Positions 1 through 8,155 of a DNA stretch of 25,583 bases are shown here, piece after piece. Position numbers and translations under genes: made by a program. How positions within the stretch are numbered: position 1 is the first letter of the stretch; each line of letters begins with the position of its first letter. The notes under the pieces were generated by a model. The model did no database searches. It was not told the origin of the DNA and saw only the letters and a program-made list of their open reading frames with translations. The stretch comes from a virus, in the IMG/VR virus record IMGVR_UViG_3300042378_000010, positions 1 through 25,583 of that record. One strand, 5' to 3'.

Positions 1-914
1 GAGCGACATCAGGAAACTATAAGCATTGGGTCATAGGTACATCGGGCACAAATGCTGTCAGACTTTCAATTGGTTATGCTTCTAACAATGCTAACCCACA
101 TGAAGGTATCTATGGTTGGGGTTCTGTTGCTATGTGGTTTGAAAATGATAGTAACGTCTACTGTAATGCAAGTATTCGTCCTACTATCATGTATGATAGA
201 AATGATACTGGTTATTATTGTGATCCTAATGGAACATCTTTCTTGAACGTAGTTGGATTGGGGACAACTGGATACGAAGGTCGTTTCCAGGTTTATAATG
301 GTGGTACTGTAGCAGCATCCTTTATGGGCGGTTGGGGTCAGTATGGTAAGGTCATTCAATTAAGAACTGACGGCGCTGGTGGTCAAGATGGTCCAATGCT
401 ATGGTTCCACAAAGCTGGCGCCAAACACTGGGCTTGTGGTATTAGACCATATTCCGGAGACAACAGTTTCTGGATTTCTGAAGATTCTTATAACGGTTCT
501 TGGGGTTCAGAGAGACTTAGACTCGAACCAGGCGGAAACCTATTGGTTACAGGTAACGTAACTGCCTACTGGTCAGATCGTCGTCTGAAAAAGAACGTCG
601 AAACCCTTGAAAACTCTATCGATGTTGTTAAGAAGTTAAGAGGTGTTATTTTCCAGTGGAACGAAACTGGTAAAGGTATCTTCAATGGTTCTGATGAACC
701 AGAAACTGGATTTATTGCACAGGAAGTCCAGGAACATATTCCTTCTGCTGTAAGAGAAAACAAACTAGCTAAAGCAGAAGATGGTTCTCACTACCTAACA
801 ATCGACCAAGACAAGATCGTTCCTTATCTTGTTGAGGCAATCAAAGAACAGCAAGAAATGATTGAGACTATGAAACAAGAAATGAGCGATTTGAAAAAAC
901 TGATAAATAGTTAA
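1..914 (+). CDS. Tail fibre protein, C-terminal part, S74 chaperone domain (5' end outside window)
   Basis: The frame is open from base 3 with no stop before the TAA at 912-914, so the gene starts upstream of the window and about 303 residues are visible. It is probably a receptor-binding tail fibre. One copy of the motif YDRNDTGYYCDPNGTS is encoded near base 190, and similar motifs recur in the next gene. The last ~115 residues form a Peptidase_S74 intramolecular chaperone: YWSDRRLKKN near base 567, GFIAQEVQEHIP, YLTIDQDKIVPYLVEAI, then a short coiled-coil tail. In this family the domain helps trimerise a beta-rich fibre and is then released by self-cleavage at the Ser of SDxRLK, here the codon at 573-575. 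The fibre role is inferred from the family and from the neighbouring fibre genes. A late-promoter-like octamer lies in its last codons. Confidence 0.85.
   Translation, partial: ATSGNYKHWVIGTSGTNAVRLSIGYASNNANPHEGIYGWGSVAMWFENDSNVYCNASIRPTIMYDRNDTGYYCDPNGTSFLNVVGLGTTGYEGRFQVYNGGTVAASFMGGWGQYGKVIQLRTDGAGGQDGPMLWFHKAGAKHWACGIRPYSGDNSFWISEDSYNGSWGSERLRLEPGGNLLVTGNVTAYWSDRRLKKNVETLENSIDVVKKLRGVIFQWNETGKGIFNGSDEPETGFIAQEVQEHIPSAVRENKLAKAEDGSHYLTIDQDKIVPYLVEAIKEQQEMIETMKQEMSDLKKLINS
903..910 (+). promoter_or_regulatory. Late-promoter-like octamer GATAAATA
   Basis: GATAAATA differs at one base from the T4 late -10 box TATAAATA. It lies inside the last codons of the upstream fibre gene and 27 bases before the ATG at 938. 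It would drive the 1255-aa fibre gene. This is motif evidence only. Confidence 0.5.
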
Positions 915-937
915 AAAACAAATAATAAAGGCAAAAA

Positions 938-3900
938 ATGGCTCAGAATAGAGAAATTGGCGAACTTGGTCAAGTTGTAACAGTCAATACAGCTGCAGAA
1001 AGCGTTAGCGTTGGTAACACTGTTATCCATACTATCGGAATAACTGTAGGTAATACTTCCATTCATAGTAATGGTATTACTATTTCTGGCCAGTCTATGA
1101 ACAACACTTCATATCCAGGCACAGCAAATAACACTCTTTATGTCGGGTCAGTAACGGCTAATGATGTTGTTTCTAATACAGACCTTCAAGCTAATTTAGT
1201 TGTCATTAGATCAGATATAGCCAACTCCTATTCTAATACAGTTTCATATATCAGTAGTTCTATAGAAACTGCTAACGCTGCAATGGTTGCTAATGCTGCA
1301 GCAGCCTATTCTAACTCTGTAACATATACTGATACCAAGATATTCACGGCTAATGCTGCTATAGTTGCTAATGCTTCTGCTGCATATTCTAACGCTGTGA
1401 GTTATACGGATAATGCATATTCCAATGCAGTATCATATATCAACAGTTCTATTGGAACTTCTAATGCTGCTATAGTTGCTAATGCTTCTGCTGCATATTC
1501 TAACGCTGTTACATATACAGATACTAAGATTGGAACAGCTAACCTAGCAATTGCTGATGCATACTCTAACTCCGTTTCTTATACTGATTCTAAGATAGCA
1601 ACAGCTAACCTAGCAATCGCTAACGCATATTCTAATGCAATTTCTTATGCAGACTCAAAGATAGCTACTGCTAACTCTGCTATAACAGCTAATGCGTCAG
1701 CTGCATATTCTAATGCAGTTTCGTATACTGATTCTAAAATTGCTACTGCGAATCTAGCGATTGCTGACGCATATTCGAATTCGGTCAGTTATACAGATTC
1801 AAAGATAACTACCGCTAATTCAGCCATAACAGCTAATGCGTCAGCAGCGTATAGCAACTCCGTTTCTTACACAGATTCAAAGATAGCTACTGCTAATGCC
1901 GCTATCTCTAGTGCATACTCCAACTCCGTTTCTTACACAGATTCAAAGATAGCTATCGCCAATTCAGCCATAACAGCTAATGCTTCTGCAGCATATTCTA
2001 ATGCCACAACATACGCATCAAACGCTTCTAATATTTCTTCCGGAACTGTAGCTGAAGCTAGACTTCCATACAGAATGGATCAGAATGTCAGAACTTCTGA
2101 TTCTGTAGAATTTAAAGGTATGACCCTAACTGGAAACCTTGTTGTTTCTGGTAATGTTAACATTGTTGGTGCGAATAATCTTTCGCTAGTCGATAATATG
2201 ATTTACCTAAATTCTAACAGCACTGTTTCCAATCCAGATCTTGGATTTGCTGGTAATTATAACGATGGTACTTATCGCCATACTGGGTTTTTCAGAGACG
2301 CCAGCGATGGTATCTGGAAAGTTTTTGACAATTATGGACCAGAACCAGATGCTAGTCCTTATATAGACACTTCAAATACAACTTTCCATCTAGCTAATTT
2401 TCAAGCGAACAACTATTTCGCAGGTAACACAACATCTAACTGGTTTGTTGCTAACAATTCTGGCGCATATGCTACTAAATTCTATGACATCAATAATACT
2501 GCTTATTATCTAGACCCTGCTTCTACCTCTTTGTTGAACGGGTTGATAGTAGGATATGGAGGAACATCATCAACTATCACAATGTATGATAGTGATAATG
2601 GTAATAGATTCATTCATGCCAATTCTGGTAGATTAGGATTCTTAAATCTTGCTGCTGATGGTTGGTGGGCATGGAACGATGACAGTGGTAACTGGTTTTC
2701 TGCAACTTCTAGTAGATCACCAATCTTCTATGATTCGGACAATACTGCTTATTATATTGATGCCGCATCAACCTCTGTTTTAAATGCTGCGATCATTGGT
2801 GGTCATACATATTCATCTTACAATACCAGTAACATTCAGATAAACACCGCAGGAAATAGTTCTGTAGGATTGTTGATGAAAAACTCTGGTGGTACTTTTG
2901 GTTTCCAATTGTATGGTGGATCCGGAACCGAATATGGGTTCCTTGGATCTTCTTGGGGCAATTGGGATATGCAGAAAACCGTTGGCGGTAATCTATATCT
3001 AAATAACAATACAAATTATTATCTGAACCCACCAAGTGCGTCGTTACTAAGCACACTAACTCTCAATGGCGGAACGAGCAATCCATTAAACGTCAGAACT
3101 TCTTCTGCTGGGCCATGGGCTATCCACTTAACTCGTGATGATTTGTCAAATTCTGTTAGTGTTTACAACGCAGGTGGTTATTGGTATTTCAGCTCTTATG
3201 TTGCTTCTGGTGGTTCTTTCCGTGCTCCGATCTTCTATGATTCTGATAATACTGCATACTACATCGATCCGAATAATACATCGAGCGTGTTAGGTATCAC
3301 ACTCAACGGTAAAATTAATTTTCCATCAGGTTCAGGCGGTGGTACTACTTTCTCTGCCAATCATTACAGTATGGGCGAAGATATTGCTGATGGTGGATGG
3401 TCACATCCCCATTACTCAGATTTGATTATTGGTTATCATACTGGTATTCGTATTGGCGCATCATATTCTGGCATAAGATTCTATAATAATTCACCAACAA
3501 CAGATGCTAATAACGATGGTAATGGTGACGGTGGTGAAGCATTACTTATGACTGTTGGTGGCCATGCTGGTGGATTTGTTACCGCTCACGAATCAATACG
3601 TTCTCCAATTTTTTATGATTCTAATAATACTGCTTATTATGTTGATCCTAACTCCACAACATCACTAAGAACTGTTGGTAGTTGGAGAGCAGATTCATCA
3701 TCATGGGACGGCGAGTATTCTGGTAAAATTCAATATCACGGTAGTAACTGGTATTTTCAAGCTGCAAGCGAATGGATTTTCAGAAATTCCGGTGGCTCCA
3801 ATGTATTTTATGTCAATCAATCTGGAACAATATATGCGCCATTTTGGTATGATTCTAATAATACCGCAAGATATGTTGATCCTAACTCCACAACTCTACT

Positions 3901-4705
3901 CGAAGATTGTAGAGCAAGCATCTTCTATGATATTTATGATACAAACTATTATGTTCAAGCAAGATCGATTTCATATCTAAATGATATTAGACCTAACATC
4001 ATCTATGATCGTAATGATACTTATTACTACAATGATCTTAATGCGGGTAGAAGATTTGCTGGAAGAACATACATTCATGAGTGGATCGAGTTCGTAAACT
4101 TCACTGGACTATATTCACCAAACAATGGCGCCCATTTTCATCCAAATGATTTGTCTTATGGGTCGTGGCGTTCAAGAGGATCTAGAAATGGTTGGGCAGG
4201 TATCGAATTTGATGCGTCACAGAATATTTCATTGATGATCAATACTGCTGGCACCGTTCAAGGATTTCATAACAATGCTGTGGGATGGAGACTTTATATC
4301 GAAAACGGAACAGGCCACTTCCCAGGAAACGTTATTGCTTATTGGTCAGATAGAAGACTCAAAGAAAATTTGAGACCAATTGGTAACGAGGCAACTCAAA
4401 TATTGTCTAAACTGACAGCCTATAGATTTAACTGGAATAATAAGGTAAAAGATTTCCATGCTGAAATCGAACCAGGTAAAGAAGAAATCGGTCTTATCGC
4501 ACAGGAAGTTCAGGCCGCCATTCCGGACGCTGTTGTCATTAATAGATCAGCTAATAAAGCACACATCGATGGAACAGAATCAGAATCAGAATATCTAACA
4601 ATCAATTGGAACAAGATCACTCCATTGTTGGTTCAGGCCTTAAATGATACAACAAAAGAACTTAATGAATTGAAACAACTTCTAAAAGATAAGGGAATAC
4701 TATGA
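938..4705 (+). CDS. Long tail fibre protein with repeat stalk and S74 chaperone domain
   Basis: This 1255-aa protein is probably a trimeric tail fibre. An AAAGG ribosome site precedes the ATG. In order it shows: an N-terminal segment opening MAQNREIGELGQ, likely the virion-proximal end; about eleven Ala/Ser/Asn-rich repeats of 22 or 26 residues (AYSNSVSYTDSKIATANLAI type) over roughly residues 95-365; a segment containing GTVAEARLPYRMDQNVRTSD and DLGFAGNYNDG, of a kind recurrent in fibres of marine T4-like phages; about eight copies of a motif like FYDSDNTAYYIDPNNTS between residues 515 and 1035; and a C-terminal S74 domain (AYWSDRRLKENL, GLIAQEVQAAIPDAV, YLTINWNKITPLLVQAL). Ser1137 is the expected self-cleavage residue. 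The motif repeats and S74 domain are shared with the upstream partial gene, so the two are probably paralogues. The receptor is not predictable. Confidence 0.88.
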   Translation: MAQNREIGELGQVVTVNTAAESVSVGNTVIHTIGITVGNTSIHSNGITISGQSMNNTSYPGTANNTLYVGSVTANDVVSNTDLQANLVVIRSDIANSYSNTVSYISSSIETANAAMVANAAAAYSNSVTYTDTKIFTANAAIVANASAAYSNAVSYTDNAYSNAVSYINSSIGTSNAAIVANASAAYSNAVTYTDTKIGTANLAIADAYSNSVSYTDSKIATANLAIANAYSNAISYADSKIATANSAITANASAAYSNAVSYTDSKIATANLAIADAYSNSVSYTDSKITTANSAITANASAAYSNSVSYTDSKIATANAAISSAYSNSVSYTDSKIAIANSAITANASAAYSNATTYASNASNISSGTVAEARLPYRMDQNVRTSDSVEFKGMTLTGNLVVSGNVNIVGANNLSLVDNMIYLNSNSTVSNPDLGFAGNYNDGTYRHTGFFRDASDGIWKVFDNYGPEPDASPYIDTSNTTFHLANFQANNYFAGNTTSNWFVANNSGAYATKFYDINNTAYYLDPASTSLLNGLIVGYGGTSSTITMYDSDNGNRFIHANSGRLGFLNLAADGWWAWNDDSGNWFSATSSRSPIFYDSDNTAYYIDAASTSVLNAAIIGGHTYSSYNTSNIQINTAGNSSVGLLMKNSGGTFGFQLYGGSGTEYGFLGSSWGNWDMQKTVGGNLYLNNNTNYYLNPPSASLLSTLTLNGGTSNPLNVRTSSAGPWAIHLTRDDLSNSVSVYNAGGYWYFSSYVASGGSFRAPIFYDSDNTAYYIDPNNTSSVLGITLNGKINFPSGSGGGTTFSANHYSMGEDIADGGWSHPHYSDLIIGYHTGIRIGASYSGIRFYNNSPTTDANNDGNGDGGEALLMTVGGHAGGFVTAHESIRSPIFYDSNNTAYYVDPNSTTSLRTVGSWRADSSSWDGEYSGKIQYHGSNWYFQAASEWIFRNSGGSNVFYVNQSGTIYAPFWYDSNNTARYVDPNSTTLLEDCRASIFYDIYDTNYYVQARSISYLNDIRPNIIYDRNDTYYYNDLNAGRRFAGRTYIHEWIEFVNFTGLYSPNNGAHFHPNDLSYGSWRSRGSRNGWAGIEFDASQNISLMINTAGTVQGFHNNAVGWRLYIENGTGHFPGNVIAYWSDRRLKENLRPIGNEATQILSKLTAYRFNWNNKVKDFHAEIEPGKEEIGLIAQEVQAAIPDAVVINRSANKAHIDGTESESEYLTINWNKITPLLVQALNDTTKELNELKQLLKDKGIL
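1219..2037 (+). repeat. In-frame repeat array encoding the Ala/Ser/Asn-rich fibre stalk
   Basis: About eleven units encode AYSN-(S/A)VSYTDSKIATAN-type peptides, alternating between a 22-residue form and a 26-residue form with an added TANASA segment. Some copies are identical at DNA level: 48 bases at 1351-1398 recur at 1462-1509 (111 bases apart), and 34 bases at 1855-1888 recur at 1921-1954 (66 bases apart). All spacings are multiples of three. Confidence 0.9.
2478..4040 (+). repeat. Dispersed repeats of the YDxxNTAYYxDPxST motif
   Basis: About eight diverged copies of a roughly 20-residue motif are encoded near bases 2480, 2720, 3000, 3226, 3603, 3838, 3919 and 4000. The central copies read IFYDSDNTAYYIDPNNTS or close variants, and the last two are degenerate. 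Spacing is irregular, so they probably divide the distal fibre into unlike modules. A further copy lies in the upstream partial fibre gene near base 190. Confidence 0.8.
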
Positions 4706-4860
4706 CAAAAGAAGAATATATCGTAGCAATTAAAGAAGCGGAAACAACAATAAATAATCTAGTTAGAGAAGCTAGATCGAATAATATTGTTGTTGATTTA
4801 ACCGTGACAATCGAGGCTCCGATGAGCACTGTCAGTCTAGTATCCGTAATAGTAAAATAA
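4702..4860 (+). CDS. Small protein of unknown function, 52 aa
   Basis: The ATG at 4702 overlaps the fibre stop codon (ATGA), and AAGGGA lies 5 bases upstream, so translational coupling to the fibre gene is likely. The product begins MTKEEYIVAIKEAETTINNL, a probable amphipathic helix, and ends in a beta-prone stretch rich in Val, Ile and Ser. No signal peptide or known motif is visible. Tight coupling suggests a role with the fibre, perhaps in assembly, but that is inference from position only. I do not recognise the family. Confidence 0.65.
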   Translation: MTKEEYIVAIKEAETTINNLVREARSNNIVVDLTVTIEAPMSTVSLVSVIVK

Positions 4861-4867
4861 CTAAATA
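4860..4867 (+). promoter_or_regulatory. Late-promoter-like octamer ACTAAATA
   Basis: ACTAAATA begins at the last base of the preceding stop codon and lies 20 bases before the ATG at 4888, with an AAGGAG ribosome site between. It resembles the T4 late box with C at the second position, as at two other sites in the window. It would yield a very short leader. Confidence 0.45.
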
Positions 4868-4887
4868 TAAGGTTAAGGAGATAAAAA

Positions 4888-5292
4888 ATGGCAGTAACAT
4901 ATACTTGGGAAGTAACAGGTCTTAAGACAACAACAGTAGCTAACACTTCTGATGTTGTCGTTCAGACATACTGGAAGAAAAAGGGAACCGATGAAAGCGG
5001 TAATGTTGGCGAGTTTAGTGGAGCAACTCCGTTCTCTGCCAATAGCATGCCAGCAAACACAACTTTCGTTCCATTCTCTGATCTAACAGAATCAGACGTT
5101 CTATCATGGATTAAAGCCGTTGTTGTTGGTAATTACGAAGAACATGTAAACGGCCAGATCCAGAAACAGATTGATGATAAGAAGAACCCAGTCGTAGAGA
5201 ACGTTCTACCTTGGGCTCCAGTAACAAATACTTCACCATCAACACCAGAACCATCAGTAAACACATCAAATAGTTCAACTAGCAACACTTAA
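4888..5292 (+). CDS. Small fibre-region protein, paralogue A of three
   Basis: This 134-aa protein has an AAGGAG ribosome site. It opens MAVTYTWEVTGLKT, then QTYWKKKGTDESGN, an F-x-PFSDLTESDVLSWI segment, an IQKQIDDKK helix and a VLPWAP end. The same plan (Y-x-W start, YW strand, LT/LK-x-(S/E)-x-V-x-x-W helix, LPW near the end) is seen in the proteins at 5500 and 5841, so the three are related. This copy alone carries a Ser/Thr/Pro/Asn tail of about 27 residues after LPW. Small proteins of this type occur beside fibre genes in marine T4-like phages, to my recollection. Function is unknown; a virion accessory or fibre-linked role is inference from position. Confidence 0.8.
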   Translation: MAVTYTWEVTGLKTTTVANTSDVVVQTYWKKKGTDESGNVGEFSGATPFSANSMPANTTFVPFSDLTESDVLSWIKAVVVGNYEEHVNGQIQKQIDDKKNPVVENVLPWAPVTNTSPSTPEPSVNTSNSSTSNT

Positions 5293-5306
5293 TAGGAGAA
5301 AATAAT

Positions 5307-5486
5307 ATGGATAAGAATGTAACTCTTGAATTGACTGTAGATCACCTTAACGTAATTCTACACGCTCTTTCTAAGCAGCCTCTTGAGGCAGTTATCATGA
5401 CTTTCACTGAAATCCAGAAGCAGGCAGATCCTCAGGTAAGAGGAGCTAGACCAGAAGGTCCACTTTCAGATAAAGTGTTAAACTAA
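5307..5486 (+). CDS. Small helical protein of unknown function, 59 aa
   Basis: The ATG at 5307 has an AGGAG site 8 bases upstream, and the frame ends with TAA at 5484-5486. The product begins MDKNVTLELTVDHLNVILHA, a short strand followed by a helix, and continues with TFTEIQKQADPQV. It has no membrane segment or Cys. Short proteins with a VTLELTVDEVN-like start are, to my recollection, frequent in T4-like marine phages, but no function is known to me. It sits between paralogues A and B, so it is probably expressed with them from the 4860 promoter. Confidence 0.75.
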   Translation: MDKNVTLELTVDHLNVILHALSKQPLEAVIMTFTEIQKQADPQVRGARPEGPLSDKVLN

Positions 5487-5499
5487 AAAAGGTTAACCA

Positions 5500-5829
5500 A
5501 TGGCTATTGTCTACGAATGGGTCGTTTCTCAAATGGAATGTCACTCAGAAAAAAACAAAAAGAAACAAGTCGTTTCCCTTGTGTATTGGAGATATGCAGC
5601 TAGGGATGGCGAATATTACGCTGATGTTTATGGGTCTCAGCATTTGGATACAGACAACTTAAAAGGTTTTGTTCCATATGCGAACCTAACTAAAGAACAA
5701 GTCATTGGTTGGCTCGAAACTACTATGGGCGAAAAGAAAATCGCAGATTTTCAGGCATCTCTGAAGGCTGCGATTGAAGAAATGAAAGAGCCTAAAGTGG
5801 TTACGCCTCCACTGCCATGGTCGAATTAA
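5500..5829 (+). CDS. Small fibre-region protein, paralogue B of three
   Basis: This 109-aa protein begins MAIVYEWVVSQMECHSEKNK and follows the same plan as its neighbours: a VYWRYAARDGEYYADVYG strand region, the FVPYANLTKEQVIGWLETTM helix, and PPLPW four residues from the end. It is the most diverged of the three copies. It contains one Cys and has no signal peptide or membrane span. AAAGG precedes the ATG. Function unknown. Confidence 0.8.
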   Translation: MAIVYEWVVSQMECHSEKNKKKQVVSLVYWRYAARDGEYYADVYGSQHLDTDNLKGFVPYANLTKEQVIGWLETTMGEKKIADFQASLKAAIEEMKEPKVVTPPLPWSN

Positions 5830-5840
5830 GGAGTCATTAA

Positions 5841-6191
5841 ATGTCAGTATCATATAAATGGGCTGTAAAAAATATTAAGTGCAAAAAGAACGATAAAGAC
5901 GAAGATGTTGTTGCAGAAATTTACTGGAGCAAGGTCGGTAAAGATTCTTCTACTGGCGCCGAAGGCTATTTTGAAGGAATTGTTCATGCTGACAATATTC
6001 CTGTTGTTGAAGGCAAGCCATCGAAATTCGTTGCTTATAATAAACTAAAAGAATCAGACGTTCTTAATTGGGTTAAAAAGGTTGTTGGTTCTCATGAGAG
6101 TCAAATAGACCTTTCAATTCAGAAACAAATTGATGAACAGAATAATGTGTTAATTGATACTCCTTTGCCATGGGTTAAACCAGAAAAATAA
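5841..6191 (+). CDS. Small fibre-region protein, paralogue C of three
   Basis: This 116-aa protein begins MSVSYKWAVKNIKCKKNDKD and is closest to paralogue A: ESDVLNWVKKVVG against ESDVLSWIKAVVVG, SIQKQIDEQ against QIQKQIDDK, then PLPW near the end. Its ribosome site is AAGGAG, 8 bases before the ATG and 11 bases after the previous stop. It lacks the Ser/Thr-rich tail of A. Together with A and B it looks like a local gene triplication. Function unknown. Confidence 0.82.
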   Translation: MSVSYKWAVKNIKCKKNDKDEDVVAEIYWSKVGKDSSTGAEGYFEGIVHADNIPVVEGKPSKFVAYNKLKESDVLNWVKKVVGSHESQIDLSIQKQIDEQNNVLIDTPLPWVKPEK

Positions 6192-6199
6192 TCTAAATA
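6192..6199 (+). promoter_or_regulatory. Late-promoter-like octamer TCTAAATA
   Basis: TCTAAATA begins at the last base-pair region of the preceding stop and lies 31 bases before the ATG at 6231. It has C in place of A at the second position of the T4 late box, the same variant seen at 19482. Confidence 0.45.
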
Positions 6200-6230
6200 T
6201 CAAAAATAACTCCATAGGGGATAGGGAACC

Positions 6231-8153
6231 ATGGCGTCAGTAGACTTTAAAGTAAAAAACGGTTTAGTAACCGGAGCAAACAATACATCACTAGGAACAG
6301 CTGTTACAGTCTTAATTGGTGGTAACGTTGGTATTGGTGATACAAATCCAAGTTACAAACTATCTGTTTCGGGTTCGTTAAATGCTACTGGTGCCATTAC
6401 CCAAGCTGGTAATCAGGTACTTCATGCCTCTAACTATAACAGCTATGTTCCAACATTCTCAGGAACTGGTGCTACTGGCACTTGGGGCATTAATATTACA
6501 GGAAATGCTGTTACTGCAGGTGGTCTTGCTGTTTCATCTGCTCAAGCTGCATCTACAATTGTAGCTAGAGATGCAAGCGGTTATGCGTTCTTTAGTTATA
6601 TCAACAGTGCTTCTCCAAACAACGAAAATCCAACCATATCTCAGATTGTTGTTACTACCGGCTCCGATGGTTATTATCGTAAATCTTCAATAGCTTCATT
6701 GACTTCAGCTGTCCAGAGCAACGCTTCTGGTAACTGGAACATCAATTCATATAACATAACACAGTATCCTCTTAATCAGAGTGTTCTTACAACTGCAGCC
6801 CCAACCTTTGCTGGCCTAACATCAACAAGTAATTTGACAGTGGCTGGAGGAGACCTTTATTCTTATAGGTCAGGAGGAACTACTGGCGTATTGTTTTTAA
6901 ACAGCTCTGGAAGTAGATACCTTTATTGGGATAATACAACTTATAATTTGAATGGAGCAGAATTAAACATTAATGGGCAGCGTGCTCTTAATGCTGGTAA
7001 TTATAACAGTTATGCAGTAGCCAGAACTTCTACAAACAGAAATGGTGTTTATAAACTATTCAGAAACGATAACGATTCAGACTACAATATTCAGACTACT
7101 TGGGGCGCTGATCGTTCTGGTTATTGGTCATTAAGAGGTTACAATGGAGACACATATCATGCTCCATGTTATGTAGGTTATTCTGGATATGCAGATTCTG
7201 CTGGTTCTGCTGGTTCTGCCACTAATGCCTCAAACGCTACTAGAGCAACCTGGGCAAATGGTATTGACACAACTCAGCCATTGTTAGGTTACGCAGTTTC
7301 TGGTGTTAATATTGATTATGGCGCACAAGGCGGACCACAGATTCAAAGTCAAGGTTCTGGTGCTGCGATGATTTCTTTTCATCGCGTTGGTTCTTATGCT
7401 ATCAATCTTGGTCTTGGAACTGATAATCAGCTACGCACTGGTGGTTGGTCGCGTAGCGGTAGTTTTGTTATTTTTGATAGTGGTAACTATAGTTCTTATG
7501 TTCCTGCAAGAGATGGTTCTTATGCTTATGGTACTTGGGGTATTAATATCACAGGTAATGCGAATTATGCTTCTTCTGCTGGTTCTGTTGCTTGGGGCAA
7601 CGTTTCAGGAAGACCAACAACAGTATCAGCATTTACTAATGACTCGGGGTACGTCACTTCTGCTGGATCCGTTGCTTATGCTAACTATGCTGGATATATT
7701 GCAGGTAGCACTTTCTGTTATACTACTGCCGGGTTGTCTGTTGGTACAAGTTCTAATCCTTATGGCGCAGGTCATATTGTAGCTACTCAGAATATTACCG
7801 CTTATTTTTCTGACCAAAGACTTAAGACAGACATTAAACCAATTGAAAATGCTATTGATAAGATTAAACAAATATCAGGCGTTACTTTCAGAAGCAATGA
7901 ATTGGCAGCTTCTTTCGGATATACAGACAAAGAAGAACAAGTTGGTGTTATTGCTCAAGAAATTGAGGCAGTGTTGCCTCAGGTTGTTAAACCTGCTCCA
8001 TTTGATGTTGATAGAGTTGATGGTGTTATTGTTTCTAAGTCTGGACAAAATTATAAGACTGTTCAATACGAAAAGATTGTTCCATTGTTGATCGAAGCAA
8101 TCAAAGAACAACAGAAACAAATTGATAGATTAAATAATAAAATTGGAGATTAA
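6231..8153 (+). CDS. Tail fibre protein with S74 chaperone domain, 640 aa
   Basis: This is the third fibre-type gene ending in a Peptidase_S74 domain. The N-terminus MASVDFKVKNGLVTGANN leads into NVGIGDTNPSYKLSVSG, a motif common in phage fibre proteins. The middle contains two near-copies of an NYxSYVP...GTWGINITGNA module, around residues 65-95 and 420-450, then a WGNVSGRPTTVSAFTNDSGY stretch typical of beta-rich fibre repeats. The C-terminus has AYFSDQRLKTDI with Ser527 as the expected self-cleavage residue, GVIAQEIEAVLPQVV, VQYEKIVPLLIEAI and a final coiled coil. It lacks the 22/26-residue stalk repeats of the 1255-aa fibre, so it is probably a separate shorter fibre. Receptor unknown. 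Confidence 0.85.
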   Translation: MASVDFKVKNGLVTGANNTSLGTAVTVLIGGNVGIGDTNPSYKLSVSGSLNATGAITQAGNQVLHASNYNSYVPTFSGTGATGTWGINITGNAVTAGGLAVSSAQAASTIVARDASGYAFFSYINSASPNNENPTISQIVVTTGSDGYYRKSSIASLTSAVQSNASGNWNINSYNITQYPLNQSVLTTAAPTFAGLTSTSNLTVAGGDLYSYRSGGTTGVLFLNSSGSRYLYWDNTTYNLNGAELNINGQRALNAGNYNSYAVARTSTNRNGVYKLFRNDNDSDYNIQTTWGADRSGYWSLRGYNGDTYHAPCYVGYSGYADSAGSAGSATNASNATRATWANGIDTTQPLLGYAVSGVNIDYGAQGGPQIQSQGSGAAMISFHRVGSYAINLGLGTDNQLRTGGWSRSGSFVIFDSGNYSSYVPARDGSYAYGTWGINITGNANYASSAGSVAWGNVSGRPTTVSAFTNDSGYVTSAGSVAYANYAGYIAGSTFCYTTAGLSVGTSSNPYGAGHIVATQNITAYFSDQRLKTDIKPIENAIDKIKQISGVTFRSNELAASFGYTDKEEQVGVIAQEIEAVLPQVVKPAPFDVDRVDGVIVSKSGQNYKTVQYEKIVPLLIEAIKEQQKQIDRLNNKIGD

Positions 8154-8155
8154 AT

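Noticed and set aside
1219-2037. CRISPR-like array
   Set aside because: The repeats are in-frame, coding and of unequal unit length, with no unique spacers.
2793-3056. Minus-strand frame opposite the fibre gene
   Set aside because: It is antisense to well-supported coding sequence and the product has no recognisable features.
3675-3980. 101-codon plus-strand frame inside the large fibre gene
   Set aside because: It lies wholly inside the 1255-aa fibre frame, has no good ribosome site and reads as out-of-frame fibre repeats.
4662-4946. 94-codon minus-strand frame across the 52-aa gene
   Set aside because: It spans three plus-strand features, including two starts and a promoter-like box, and lacks a ribosome site.
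7387-7782. 131-codon plus-strand frame within the 640-aa fibre gene
   Set aside because: The hydrophobic Leu/Val-rich product is the typical shifted reading of Gly/Ser/Tyr fibre codons. It is not a membrane gene.
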